DNA of 41,770 nt, taken from contig JASFPJ010000002.1 of assembly GCA_050116035.1 (NCBI GenBank), positions 1-41,770 of the forward strand. The letters run 5' to 3'. The position numbers and the translations under genes were made by a program. This DNA is from SOIA01 sp050116035. GTDB lineage: Bacteria; Acidobacteriota; Aminicenantia; Aminicenantales; Aminicenantaceae. The notes beneath the pieces were generated by a model, which saw only the letters and a list, made by a program, of their open reading frames with translations, was not told the origin of the DNA and made no database searches. Position 1 is the stretch's first letter. Each line of letters opens with the position of its first letter. Positions 23,620 to 32,509 of this stretch are shown piece after piece.

Positions 23620-25482
23620 TTATTGACGAGGTTTCGTTCTGATTCCGAGATAGTAGGCTACGTTCGCGTGAGGGTCTATCTTCGTTTTTATTTTACCTGG
23701 CAGGGCACTCAGAACCGGATTCAAACCCGGACCATGGCCGGCATAGTCGCTCCATCCGTGGATGCAGACACCTATGGTTACCGCGCCTTGGTATCTTCCG
23801 CGTCCGTAGAAGTCGTAATGGTCCCTGATTGCCACAAGGTCTCCGAGTTTGAGTTCTTTCAGTTTGTATTTCTCAACGATTTCCGGGCAGGTGGTCTGAA
23901 TATCGTAATCAATGTATTCAATGAATGGTCCGCCTATTCCTGACCCCATGATATGCCCCGGAACCTCCATCACAACAGGGACTACGAGTGTATCTCCTTT
24001 TATGGTTATGCCCATGTTTTCCAGGAGTTTCGGGGAAAGCTTATTCACTCTCACATCTTCGAATCCTTCAATCTTGAGTCCCACGCCCTGAGCTTTGACC
24101 TGAATTTTATCGTTTATTGTGAGTTTCTCGAGAACATCTTTAGGAAACCAGGCAAGGTCATCTGATCCCGCATGCCTGCCGATGTAGAAGCCTTTGGCTC
24201 CCTTGGCCTCACCAGAGATGACTCTCGCTTCATTGCCGATACAGCCGAGAATAGCTATAGCGCACTGGCTGGGTGATGATTCGTCGCGACCCTGAATGGT
24301 GACATCGGGCTCGACATGGTCTGCGTACGCCCAGCCATAAGTGGAATCTCCGAGCGAAACGGTGTAGTTGATCGATGCCATTCCTATGCTGTGCTTCGGT
24401 TTGCCATCGTAGGTCGTCGAATACCCCCTGCTCCCGGCTGGCTGCACAACGGCTTCAACAGCAGTCGTGATGAGCTTTTCCTTGTTGGTTTTTAGAGAGG
24501 CTTTCGTTGTGGACGGAGGGGACTTCTTCATTTTTATGCCGAGATACTTGCCTATGTTAGCTGTGGGATCAATGCGGGCTTTGAGTTTCCCGAATCGTGT
24601 GGAGAGGATCGGCGTCACGCCAATACCCAGACCCGAGATGTCACTCGGCCCACTGCAGACAACGCCAACAGTCGCGCCCCCCTTGAAGTAGCCTTTTCCA
24701 TAATCGGTCTGGATATCTTTGAGAAGAACGAGATCCCCGAACCGCAATTCGTCCAGGCCGTGCTTCTTGATATCCGGGGGAAAACAGGTTTGAACATGCC
24801 AGTTGCCGGAGAGGCTTCCTCCACCCGAGCCCTGCCCGGCAAGCTCGCCGGGTATCTCCTTAACAACAGGCATTTCAAGCTTTCCATCTCTGGTTGGAGT
24901 GAGCAGCTTTTCCAGGATTTCAGGTATAACGCCATGAATAAAAACATCCTTGAAGCCGTCTATCTCTAGGCCGACTCCTCTGGCTTTGACATGCATTCTG
25001 TTGCCTATGGCGAGTTTATCCAAGATAGAGTCATCAAAATGAACCAGCACATAGCTCCTGAATTTTCCGATGATCACGCCTTTCTCTCCCCTGGCATCTC
25101 CGCTCAGAAGCTTCACTTCATTGCCTATGGATGTAAAGTTGAGCCAGGAAGTTCTCGCTCGGTCTGATCCAGCGCCGACCGTGGCGACACCCATCGTGGC
25201 CCTGTCTCCAGAGGCCCAGCCGAATATTTTCTCGCCAATTTTCAGGTTATAATTGATGCCACCGATTCCAATCGCCATTTTGGGTTTTCCGTCCCAGGTG
25301 GTGGTGTATGACCTTTCAGGCTCTGCGGGGGCGATTTCACCTTGGACCGCAAGCGTCAGCAGCTTGTCCTTGTTCGTCGTGATGATTTGTTGTCCAGCCT
25401 GGCCGGCGGCATTATTCGTGTTCGTGAAAACAAAGGCCAGGCACAATAAAATTCCGAGAAGCGTCAATATATTTTTCCTCAT
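23620..25482 (-). CDS. secreted protein with two tandem DUF4438 domains
   Basis: A 620-residue protein with a Sec signal peptide (about 1-27). Two full copies of the same domain follow, at about 35-310 and about 325-620. Shared landmarks are TNK(D/E)KL, (T/S)TT(W/Y)DGKPK, GNE(V/A)(K/R)..SG(D/E)A(R/K)G.KG, KA(R/Q)GVGL(E/K)I(D/E)GF, (L/K)(R/L)(F/L)GDLV and IDP(T/H)AN(I/V). They correspond to DUF4438, normally found as a single domain of about 280 residues. The second copy keeps polar residues that the first has lost: DHVEPD against DRATMG, and YAGHGPG against ISGLGIG. The first may therefore be structural and the second functional. AAGGAGG precedes the ATG. No activity is known to me. It sits ahead of a sulfatase gene. 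Confidence 0.88.
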   Translation of the reverse strand: MRKNILTLLGILLCLAFVFTNTNNAAGQAGQQIITTNKDKLLTLAVQGEIAPAEPERSYTTTWDGKPKMAIGIGGINYNLKIGEKIFGWASGDRATMGVATVGAGSDRARTSWLNFTSIGNEVKLLSGDARGEKGVIIGKFRSYVLVHFDDSILDKLAIGNRMHVKARGVGLEIDGFKDVFIHGVIPEILEKLLTPTRDGKLEMPVVKEIPGELAGQGSGGGSLSGNWHVQTCFPPDIKKHGLDELRFGDLVLLKDIQTDYGKGYFKGGATVGVVCSGPSDISGLGIGVTPILSTRFGKLKARIDPTANIGKYLGIKMKKSPPSTTKASLKTNKEKLITTAVEAVVQPAGSRGYSTTYDGKPKHSIGMASINYTVSLGDSTYGWAYADHVEPDVTIQGRDESSPSQCAIAILGCIGNEARVISGEAKGAKGFYIGRHAGSDDLAWFPKDVLEKLTINDKIQVKAQGVGLKIEGFEDVRVNKLSPKLLENMGITIKGDTLVVPVVMEVPGHIMGSGIGGPFIEYIDYDIQTTCPEIVEKYKLKELKLGDLVAIRDHYDFYGRGRYQGAVTIGVCIHGWSDYAGHGPGLNPVLSALPGKIKTKIDPHANVAYYLGIRTKPRQ

Positions 25483-25551
25483 ATGTCCTCCTTTTTGTTA
25501 AGAAATGCAGGATAAGATTAATCAGGTCTACATGAAATGTCAATACAATAT

Positions 25552-25603
25552 GGGGAACGTCCCCAAATTGTTTTTTGACTTCGATTATTCTGGATGCTAT
25601 TAT
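25552..25603 (+). promoter_or_regulatory. hairpin plus sigma-70-type promoter of the hydantoinase operon
   Basis: TTGACT (25575-25580), a 17-base spacer and TATTAT (25598-25603) form a strong promoter. It would start transcription only a few bases before the first open start codon at 25616. Directly upstream lies GGGGAACGTCCCC (25552-25564), a member of the GGGGAC-GTCCCC hairpin family. The same arrangement precedes the acyl-CoA ligase gene at 36874-36932. Confidence 0.65.
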
Positions 25604-25615
25604 TTTTCCCCATAG

Positions 25616-27025
25616 GTGGAATTAGAAAGGGTGAAGGCACTGAAAACAACACTTATACGAGGGGGGACAGTTGTCTCCAACCAAGAGGCTTCCCTCCAGG
25701 ATGTTCTGATTCAGGGGGAGCAGATTGCTTCTGTGGGAGACTTGTCTGACATAAAAGCAGACACTGTAGTCGATGCCAAAGGGCGGCTTGTCCTTCCAGG
25801 GGCTGTCGACACACATGTCCACTTCAATGACTATTTCATGAACACCGTGAGTGTGCACGATTATTACAGAGGCACTTTGGCCGCCGCTCATGGAGGCGTA
25901 ACCAGCATCGTCGATTTCGCGAATCAAGCTCCAGGTAAATCGTTACAAGATGCATTCGAGAGTAAGAAAGAAGAAGCCGCGGGGAACACGCTGATCGATT
26001 GGGGGGTTCATCCAGTCATCACCCAGCTAACTCCTGAAACGCTTGAAGAGATTCCTCGAGTCGTGGAACAGGGCGCACCAACAATTAAGTGTTACATGAC
26101 CTATCGGGAAGAGGGGCTCATGGTGGAGGATGCGGATTTAAAACGAATACTGGAAAGCCTCCGGAAGGCCGGAGGAATGCTGATGGTGCATGCCGAAGAC
26201 AATGATACGATTGAACGAAACGTCCCCCGGATGATCGGTGAAGGCCGGACTCAACCCATCTATCATGCCAGAAGCCGGCCTCCAGAGGCTGAAAACTTGG
26301 CCATCCACCGCTGCATTCAGCTGGCAAAGAAAACAGATGGCCGCCTGTTCGTCGTTCATATGGCCACCGATAAAGGGATTGAGCTTGTCAACAAAGCTCA
26401 GCGCGAGGGGCTTAACGTTTTGGCCGAAACCTGTACGCATTACTTGATATTCACTGAGAAAATGCTCGAGCGTGAAGACGGCATTAAATGGATATGCTCT
26501 CCTCCCTTGAGAAATCAGACTGTTCAGGAACGCCTCTGGGACGGGATCAAAGATGGGCGCATTTCGATGGTCACTTCAGATGACGCAGCCTATTCTTGGG
26601 AAGCCAAACTTTACGGAGCCGAGCGGTTTGACAGATGCCCCAACGGAATCCCCGGTATCGAACCGCGCCTCTCCATACTCTATTCTGAGGGAGTCATCAA
26701 GAGGGGAATGTCCCTGCCAAGGTTTGTGGAGATTGTTTCGACTGCCCCGGCAAGTCTCTTTGGTCTGGCTCCTCAAAAAGGATGCCTGACTCCTGGCGCA
26801 GATGCAGATGTTGTCCTCTTCGATCCCAAAGCGAAATGGACCATGAGCCAGGCGACTCTCCACATGGCTTCTGACTGGTCTGCCTATGAAGACATTGATA
26901 TAACTGGAAAAATTGAAAAAGTCTTTTCCAGGGGAGAACTCATCATTGACGGAGAGAAGTGTTTGGCCCAGAAGGGGAGAGGGCGCTATCTTCATCGCGC
27001 ACTCGATTTTTCCTCACAACCATGA
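25616..27025 (+). CDS. dihydropyrimidinase/hydantoinase-family cyclic amidohydrolase
   Basis: Opens a cyclic amide ring (dihydropyrimidine, hydantoin, or a relative such as allantoin) in the cytosol with a two-metal centre. Every metal ligand of the family is present: His67 and His69 (DTHVHF), the carboxylated lysine Lys158 (TIKCYMTY), His192 (VHAEDN), His248 (VVHMA) and Asp322 (SDDAAYS). The 469-residue length is normal. The start is uncertain. The GTG at 25616 would give an almost leaderless message; GTG 25631 or CTG 25640, just before the TTLIRGGTVV strand, are alternatives. It is the first of four same-strand genes (decarboxylase, symporter, racemase). The substrate is not fixed by sequence, and no N-carbamoyl amidohydrolase is present beside it. 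Confidence 0.9.
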   Translation: MELERVKALKTTLIRGGTVVSNQEASLQDVLIQGEQIASVGDLSDIKADTVVDAKGRLVLPGAVDTHVHFNDYFMNTVSVHDYYRGTLAAAHGGVTSIVDFANQAPGKSLQDAFESKKEEAAGNTLIDWGVHPVITQLTPETLEEIPRVVEQGAPTIKCYMTYREEGLMVEDADLKRILESLRKAGGMLMVHAEDNDTIERNVPRMIGEGRTQPIYHARSRPPEAENLAIHRCIQLAKKTDGRLFVVHMATDKGIELVNKAQREGLNVLAETCTHYLIFTEKMLEREDGIKWICSPPLRNQTVQERLWDGIKDGRISMVTSDDAAYSWEAKLYGAERFDRCPNGIPGIEPRLSILYSEGVIKRGMSLPRFVEIVSTAPASLFGLAPQKGCLTPGADADVVLFDPKAKWTMSQATLHMASDWSAYEDIDITGKIEKVFSRGELIIDGEKCLAQKGRGRYLHRALDFSSQP

Positions 27026-27071
27026 CCATGAGAATCATAAGATTTTTTCCACTATAGAGAAGGAATAGACC

Positions 27072-28439
27072 ATGCCAAAAAAAAATCAACACCTCATATA
27101 TTCAGGAGCTTCTCCAGAAAAGGTCGCTGGAGATTTACAGCCTCTCGTTGACTTTCAGGAGGAAGGCCTTTCCCTTCAGAAACTCCAGGAACTCATCAAC
27201 GACCGACTCATTCCGCACCTGATGCGGTATGACCATCCGGGTTTTCATTCGATGTTTAATTTTTTCCTCGAGGAGGGAGCTGAACTGGGCGCCAAGATAG
27301 CCCTCGATTATAACCAGGGAGTGACAAACTGGCAGGTCTCACCGGGGGGAGCGGCGCTGGAGGAACTCTGTTGTCAGGCTCTCTGCCGCCTCTTCGGTAT
27401 GGGTCCAGAGGCAGAGGCGACGTTTATGTACTCAGGAACCTACGCCAACCAGGAAGCGCTCTACCTGGCTCTCCACCGGAAAGCGGAAAAGTGTGGTTTT
27501 GATTTACCACAGAAAGGGCTGAACGGATTTGATGATCCCACGCGACTTCGCGTCCTCGCTTCCCGTGATGCCCATTTTTCGCTGAAGCATGCTGTCCGGA
27601 TACTCGGACTCGGAGAAAAGAGTCTCGTTCCTCTCGATGTGGATACGAATCGACGTCTGGATGTAAACCGCATGAAGGAGACTACCGAACAAATGCGACA
27701 GACGGAGGACATCTTTTGTGTGGTCGCCACTGCAGGAACGACATCAACGGGGTCTGTTGACCCGGTCCTTCCCGTGGCTGAGATTTGCCGGGACCTCGAT
27801 ACATGGCTGCATGTGGATGGAGCGTACGGTCTGGCATACAGCCTGATTCCCGAGTTGAAGAACCTCTTTTCAGGCATGGAACAGGCTGATTCGGTTTCTT
27901 GGGACCCGCATAAGCAATTCGGAGTTCCCATCCCGAGTTCCATTCTTTTTGTGAAACGCAAAGAAGATTTTAACCGTATGGCCATCTTTAGTGAGTATTT
28001 CAACCGGAGAGACGATCCTCGACCGAATCCGGGGCTCAAATCGCCTCCTTCCACCCGGCCCCTTACTGCCCTGTCTCTTGTGACTTCTCTTCGATACCAG
28101 GGGACCAAGAGAGTTGTCCAGAGACTTGAGACTCCGATCTTGGCCATCCGAGAATTGGCTGAGAAGCTGGAAAATGAAACGGATATAGAAATCATCCATC
28201 AGCCCGATACAGGAATCCTCTGTTTTCGTCTAATCCCCGAAGGTTTTCCTGAAGAAGAGCTGAACAGACTGCAGGAACATATCTATGAGAGAATCATTTC
28301 GGGCGGGGAACGCACCCTGTCTATTACAAAACTCGATGAAAAAACAGTATTGAGGCTTGTGGCCGTCTCACCATCTGTGACTAGCCAGGCTTTGATGGAT
28401 ACAGTCTCCGAGACTCGCGCTCTGGCCCGAGATTATTAA
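27072..28439 (+). CDS. PLP-dependent group II decarboxylase-family enzyme
   Basis: A fold-type I pyridoxal-phosphate enzyme related to glutamate, aromatic amino-acid and 2,4-diaminobutyrate decarboxylases. The 455-residue protein has the cofactor lysine in SWDPHKQFG (Lys281), the ring-stacking histidine in DAHFSLKHA (His168), and the aspartate contacting the pyridine nitrogen in LHVDGAYG (Asp249). The substrate-side entry block is HPGFHSMFNFF. It starts 46 bases after the hydantoinase; the nearest good ribosome site is the AAGGAA before the ATG. Its place between a cyclic amidohydrolase and an amino-acid symporter suggests it acts on the amino acid produced or imported. With the nearby class III aminotransferase, a diaminobutyrate to 1,3-diaminopropane route is one possibility. 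Substrate remains open. Confidence 0.88.
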   Translation: MPKKNQHLIYSGASPEKVAGDLQPLVDFQEEGLSLQKLQELINDRLIPHLMRYDHPGFHSMFNFFLEEGAELGAKIALDYNQGVTNWQVSPGGAALEELCCQALCRLFGMGPEAEATFMYSGTYANQEALYLALHRKAEKCGFDLPQKGLNGFDDPTRLRVLASRDAHFSLKHAVRILGLGEKSLVPLDVDTNRRLDVNRMKETTEQMRQTEDIFCVVATAGTTSTGSVDPVLPVAEICRDLDTWLHVDGAYGLAYSLIPELKNLFSGMEQADSVSWDPHKQFGVPIPSSILFVKRKEDFNRMAIFSEYFNRRDDPRPNPGLKSPPSTRPLTALSLVTSLRYQGTKRVVQRLETPILAIRELAEKLENETDIEIIHQPDTGILCFRLIPEGFPEEELNRLQEHIYERIISGGERTLSITKLDEKTVLRLVAVSPSVTSQALMDTVSETRALARDY

Positions 28440-28502
28440 TGGCAGGCAAAAGATGGTTCATCCGACCTTTTGATGAGATAGAAAAAATAAGGAGCGGCTC
28501 CG

Positions 28503-29915
28503 TTGCTGCTTGAGAAAATTCTGGACATCGCCACTAAGATTGATGGAGTGCTATGGGGACCATGGACAATGGTCTTCATCGCAGTAGTCGCCGTTTTTCT
28601 TTCCGTTAAATCCGGTTTTTTCCAGTTCAGAAAGTTTAATTTTATCTTGAATAACACCTTCGGAAAGATGTTCACCCAGGCTGAGAGCAAGGACAAGGGA
28701 AGAATGACCCCTTTTCAGTCCACTACGACTGCACTGGCAAGTACGGTTGGCATGGGGAATATTGTCGGCATCGCCACCGGTCTTTCTGTCGGAGGTCCGG
28801 GGGCGATATTCTGGATGTGGGTGCTGTCTCTCCTGGGAATGATGACCAAAACTGTGGAGATAACTCTGGCCGTCCACTACCGGGATACGGATAAAGAAGG
28901 CAACCTCAGCGGCGGACCGATGCACTACATCAAAAAAGGCCTGGGATGGAATTTTCTCGCCAAGCTGTTCAGCGTAGGAATATTCATCAATGCTGTTTTG
29001 AGCGCTTCTCTTCTCCAATCCCACACAGTTGGAAGGACATTCTTGAAGAGTTATAACTTCAACCCCTATGTCACCACTGCAGTTATGGCTAGTATTGCCG
29101 CCTTTGTGATCATTGGCGGCATTCGACGGATCGGCCGATTCTGTGAAAAGCTCGTTCCTTCCATGTCTGTCCTGTACATCGTTGGCGGCGTCGCTATACT
29201 CTTCATCAATTACCATAAAATCCCGGAAGTGTTCGCCACCATATTCAAGTACGCATTCGCTCCCGCGCCGGCCATCGGGGGATTTGTCGGGGCCTCTGTG
29301 GCGTCAGCCTTCAAAATGGCGATGGCCAGAGGCATGCTTTCGAATGAAGCTGGCCTGGGAACAGCCCCAATGGCTCATGCGACAGCCGACACCCCTCATC
29401 CTTTCCAGCAGGGAATCTGGGGGGCTTTTGAGGTCTTTATTGATACGATCGTCATCTGTACGATCACATCTTTTGCGATTCTCTCGACAGGTGTTTTATC
29501 TGGTGGTGAATCAGGAATTGAGTTGGTCATCGACGCGTTCTCCTCGATTTTTCCACCCATTCTATCGAATGCATTCATTTCACTGGTGACCTTAACCTTC
29601 TGTCTGTCAACACTCATAGGTTTCTTTATCTACTATCGAACTGCGGCCACTGATATATTTGGTCAAAGAGCCATGAAATACTTGAAATGGTTCTATTTGA
29701 TGCCTGGGATCATATTTGCAGGTGTCGCGGACGTGGACAGACTGTGGGTATTCGCGAATATATCAGTTGGAGTCTGTTCTCTGCCGAATCTGATAGCTAT
29801 TCTGGCACTGAATGGAGCCTTCTTCGTGTTGATGAAAGATTTACTGTCTAAGAGGAATGAATATGCCTGCCGGATTGTCGATTCTTCCAAAAAATACGTG
29901 AAAATGGCAAAATGA
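28503..29915 (+). CDS. alanine/glycine:cation symporter (AgcS family)
   Basis: Sodium- or proton-coupled importer of small neutral amino acids such as alanine or glycine. The 470-residue protein has the usual length and about ten or eleven membrane helices. Family blocks include TTTALASTVGMGNIVGIATGLSVGGPGAIFW, GGPMHYIKKGLG and SNEAGLGTAPMAHATADT (the N-E-A-G-L-G motif that defines AgcS). It starts with TTG at 28503, supported by AAGGAG eight bases upstream; no in-frame ATG fits as well. The gap to the decarboxylase gene is 63 bases and to the racemase gene 30. The operon context suggests it brings in the amino acid (or a close analogue) handled by the adjoining enzymes. Confidence 0.93.
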   Translation: MLLEKILDIATKIDGVLWGPWTMVFIAVVAVFLSVKSGFFQFRKFNFILNNTFGKMFTQAESKDKGRMTPFQSTTTALASTVGMGNIVGIATGLSVGGPGAIFWMWVLSLLGMMTKTVEITLAVHYRDTDKEGNLSGGPMHYIKKGLGWNFLAKLFSVGIFINAVLSASLLQSHTVGRTFLKSYNFNPYVTTAVMASIAAFVIIGGIRRIGRFCEKLVPSMSVLYIVGGVAILFINYHKIPEVFATIFKYAFAPAPAIGGFVGASVASAFKMAMARGMLSNEAGLGTAPMAHATADTPHPFQQGIWGAFEVFIDTIVICTITSFAILSTGVLSGGESGIELVIDAFSSIFPPILSNAFISLVTLTFCLSTLIGFFIYYRTAATDIFGQRAMKYLKWFYLMPGIIFAGVADVDRLWVFANISVGVCSLPNLIAILALNGAFFVLMKDLLSKRNEYACRIVDSSKKYVKMAK

Positions 29916-29945
29916 CGGGTAAACTCATCTATGAGTGAGGATAAA

Positions 29946-30620
29946 ATGAAAATTCTTATCATAAATCCCAACAGTGACTTAGGTATAACCGAAGCGATCC
30001 AGAAAACCGCGGATGAATTCACCCAGGGCGTATTCGAAGCCGTGTGTCAGCCCACACCCGGGGCGCCTGCGTTCATCGAAACCTACGAGGATGCCATAAA
30101 AGCGGCACCAGGAATGATCCAGCTCGTGCGAGAGAACGAAGACAGATATGATGCCTTTATCGTGGCCTGTCACAGCGACCCTCATCTGGATACGATAAAG
30201 GAGATAACAAGAAAACCTGTGGTCGGCATCGGCGAAGCGTCCATGAAGATGGCCTCGATGCTCGGGCATAGCTTCTCAGTTGTCTCGGATAATACACATT
30301 CCATCCCCAACAAAGAATTCTTGGCGAGGCAGTACCACCTTCAGGATGCATTGGCCTCTGTGAGAGCCCCTCTGGATGAAATGAGCGGACTGAGTGATGA
30401 GGAGAAATATCTCCAGACTGCCCGGTTAGCGATAGAAGAGGATAGGGCTGAAGTGATCGTGCTGGGTTGTGCGGCGATGACAGGATTGGATAAACCTCTG
30501 CAGAAAAAACTGGGAGTCCCGGTCCTGGATGGGGTGGTGTGCGCTCTGATTATCGCTTCCGGTTTGGTCCAATACGGCGTCTCAACAAGTAAAATCAGAA
30601 GGTACAATCCAGAAGGCTAA
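29946..30620 (+). CDS. Asp/Glu/hydantoin racemase family protein
   Basis: A cofactor-independent racemase or epimerase of the hydantoin/aspartate racemase superfamily, which uses two cysteines as acid and base. I prefer the ATG at 29946 (MKILIINPNSD, the canonical family start, with GTGAGG upstream) over the ATG five codons earlier. The 224-residue protein shows the paired cysteines in VACHSDP (Cys75) and LGCAAMTG (Cys175), and the short glycine-rich GIGEASM loop. It is the last gene of the hydantoinase operon, which supports a hydantoin or allantoin-like substrate. It ends only 22 bases before the convergent aminotransferase gene, with no terminator visible between. Confidence 0.9.
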   Translation: MKILIINPNSDLGITEAIQKTADEFTQGVFEAVCQPTPGAPAFIETYEDAIKAAPGMIQLVRENEDRYDAFIVACHSDPHLDTIKEITRKPVVGIGEASMKMASMLGHSFSVVSDNTHSIPNKEFLARQYHLQDALASVRAPLDEMSGLSDEEKYLQTARLAIEEDRAEVIVLGCAAMTGLDKPLQKKLGVPVLDGVVCALIIASGLVQYGVSTSKIRRYNPEG

Positions 30621-30642
30621 TACCGCTCTATACAATTAATCC

Positions 30643-32007
30643 TTAAAGTGTTTTTTCCACTTCCCGGATTGAATCGGCGAAAATTTCCATTCCTTTTTTT
30701 GCCAGTTCTTCGGTCAGAACCAGAGGGGGGAGGAACCGGATAACGTTTGAATAATGGCCTCCGATCTCGACGAGGAGTCCATGCTGGTGACAGATGGTCC
30801 TCACTCTCTGAGCCAAATCAGGGGCTGGCTCCTTGGAAGCCTTATCCGATACAAGCTCTATGCCGAGCATAAGGCCTCTTCCCCGGGCTTCTCCCACGAT
30901 TGTTGAATCTTTCTCAATATTTTTAAGCCAGGAGAGCATCTTTTCACCAAGGTTGGAGGAGTGTTCGGCAAGGTTATTTTCCGCCATGAAACGAAGAGCC
31001 GCGGCTCCAGCGGCATAGGCAATGACATTTCCCCGGAACGTGCCGATATGTTTTCCCGGCGGCCATTTATCCAACTTTTCTTTGTACACAATGCAGGAGA
31101 TGGGAAAGCCTAAGCCTCCGAGTCCCTTGCTTAAAGTAATGATGTCAGGTTCAATCCCGCTGTGTTCAAACGCAAACATTTTTCCTGTTCGGCAGAGACC
31201 GGCCTGGATTTCGTCAACAATCATGATAATCTGATTTTTGTCGCAGATTTCTCGAATCCCTGTAAGAAACGACTCTGGAGGGACAATGGAACCGCCTTCG
31301 CCCTGAATGGCCTCAACGATGAGTGCCGCGGGTCTTCCCACACCTGAATGAGGATCTTCAAGAACATGCTCGAGATATTTCACACAGTCCATATCGCACG
31401 ATCCAGATTCCTTCCCGAAGGCGCAGCGGTAACAGTACGCATAGGGGACAAAATGAACTTCTGGAATAAGCGGCAGAAAATCCTCTTTGAAAGACAGGCC
31501 GCTGGAAAGAGAAAGGGCTCCCGAACTCATCCCGTGGTAGGCGCCTTCGAAAGAAATCATTAGATGTCGATGCGTGTTATACTTGGCAAGCTTCATGGCC
31601 GCTTCAACGGCATCTGACCCTGTGGGTCCTCCGAAAAAGATTTTCTGCAGCGGGTCAGGCAAAAGTGAAAGCAATCTATCAATGAGTGCTTTCCGTGGCT
31701 CGCTCGGGATGTCGAGGGAATGAGTGAGACGGGAGAGCTGCTCAGAAACGCTCTCTAATACCGTTGGATTGGAATGTCCCACATTCATCACTCCGGCTCC
31801 ACCAAAAAAATCGATGTAGATATTTCCGTCCACGTCCTCCACAGTCGCTCCTCGGGCCCGACTCAGTGCCATGGGCATCCCTCGAGGATAAGACACAGCT
31901 GAGCCCTCATGAGCTGATTGAAAATCGAGGTGCTCCTTTGATCGAGGGCCGGGAGGTTGGGTTTTTATTACAGGGGCTTCAGGGAAAGAAAGGCTCTTGA
32001 AATCCAT
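30643..32007 (-). CDS. class III PLP aminotransferase (GABA/diaminobutyrate aminotransferase-like)
   Basis: Transfers an omega- or alpha-amino group to 2-oxoglutarate or pyruvate. The 454-residue protein has class III features: FFGGPTGSDAVEAAMKLAK (124-142), SFEGAYHGM (152-160), VEAIQGEGG (231-239), IVDEIQAGLCRTGK (Asp265 contacts the cofactor) and LSKGLGG with the cofactor lysine Lys294. An internal cysteine cluster, CYRCAFGKESGSCDMDC, recalls diaminobutyrate aminotransferases of this class, but the substrate is not certain. GABA, ornithine or beta-alanine are alternatives. It converges on the hydantoinase operon with a 22-base gap. A GAGGAGGAATC-type ribosome site lies just upstream of the ATG. 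Its own promoter must lie in the repeat-rich region 32008-32509. Confidence 0.9.
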   Translation of the reverse strand: MDFKSLSFPEAPVIKTQPPGPRSKEHLDFQSAHEGSAVSYPRGMPMALSRARGATVEDVDGNIYIDFFGGAGVMNVGHSNPTVLESVSEQLSRLTHSLDIPSEPRKALIDRLLSLLPDPLQKIFFGGPTGSDAVEAAMKLAKYNTHRHLMISFEGAYHGMSSGALSLSSGLSFKEDFLPLIPEVHFVPYAYCYRCAFGKESGSCDMDCVKYLEHVLEDPHSGVGRPAALIVEAIQGEGGSIVPPESFLTGIREICDKNQIIMIVDEIQAGLCRTGKMFAFEHSGIEPDIITLSKGLGGLGFPISCIVYKEKLDKWPPGKHIGTFRGNVIAYAAGAAALRFMAENNLAEHSSNLGEKMLSWLKNIEKDSTIVGEARGRGLMLGIELVSDKASKEPAPDLAQRVRTICHQHGLLVEIGGHYSNVIRFLPPLVLTEELAKKGMEIFADSIREVEKTL

Positions 32008-32070
32008 CTGATTCCTCCTCGCAGTCGGGGTCTGTTTTCCTCTCAGAAAAATGAATTTTTCATTATTTTC

Positions 32071-32440
32071 TTATGAGATTGCCACGCTGCGCTCGCAATA
32101 ACAAAATGTAACAATTCAGGTGAATGAGATTGCCACACAACGCTCGCAATAATATATTAGAAAATGTCATTGCGAACAGAGTGAAGCAATCTCGTTGAAA
32201 CAAATGCATTTTTATCATACGAGATTGCCACGTCACTGCGTTCCTCGCAATGACAGGTGAATGAGATTGCCACACAACGCTCGCAATGACACCTTTGAAT
32301 CATCCAATTTAATTTAAAAGAGATCTCTAAGCCTGTTCCGAGCAGAGCGAAGGGATCCCACCAATCCTCGCAGTAACACATTGTAACAACTCAGATGAAT
32401 GAGGTTGCCACGTTATGCTCGCAATAACACACTGTCACAA
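32071..32440. repeat. dense REP-like repeat array (locus F)
   Basis: At least six units of the TGTCATTGCGAGCGAAGC...GGCAATCTC family are packed here in both orientations. Examples are TGAGATTGCCACGCTGCGCTCGCAATAACA (in two parts, from 32074), a forward unit TGTCATTGCGAACAGAGTG (about 32166), TGCCACGTCACTGCG with TTCCTCGCAATGACA (about 32227), and TGCCACACAACGCTCGCAATGACA (about 32269). Several share the spacer CAGGTGAATGAGATT. This region (32008-32509) separates the divergent-looking aminotransferase and peptidase blocks and holds no gene. Apparent minus-strand frames here are translations of the repeats. Confidence 0.8.
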
Positions 32441-32509
32441 TTCGCAGGTGTCGTTCGCTTGAGCCGTAATCGCTATTCCTTCATGAACCTCCTGAAATGT
32501 TCGAAGTCC

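Noticed and set aside
32063..32381. Two minus-strand frames rich in repeated cysteine/arginine phrases such as NCYILLLRAQRGN
   Set aside because: These are translations of the REP-like units in that array, not proteins.
32071..32440. Repeat array considered as a CRISPR
   Set aside because: Units occur in both orientations, vary in sequence, have irregular spacing and match copies scattered over the whole window; no cas genes are present.
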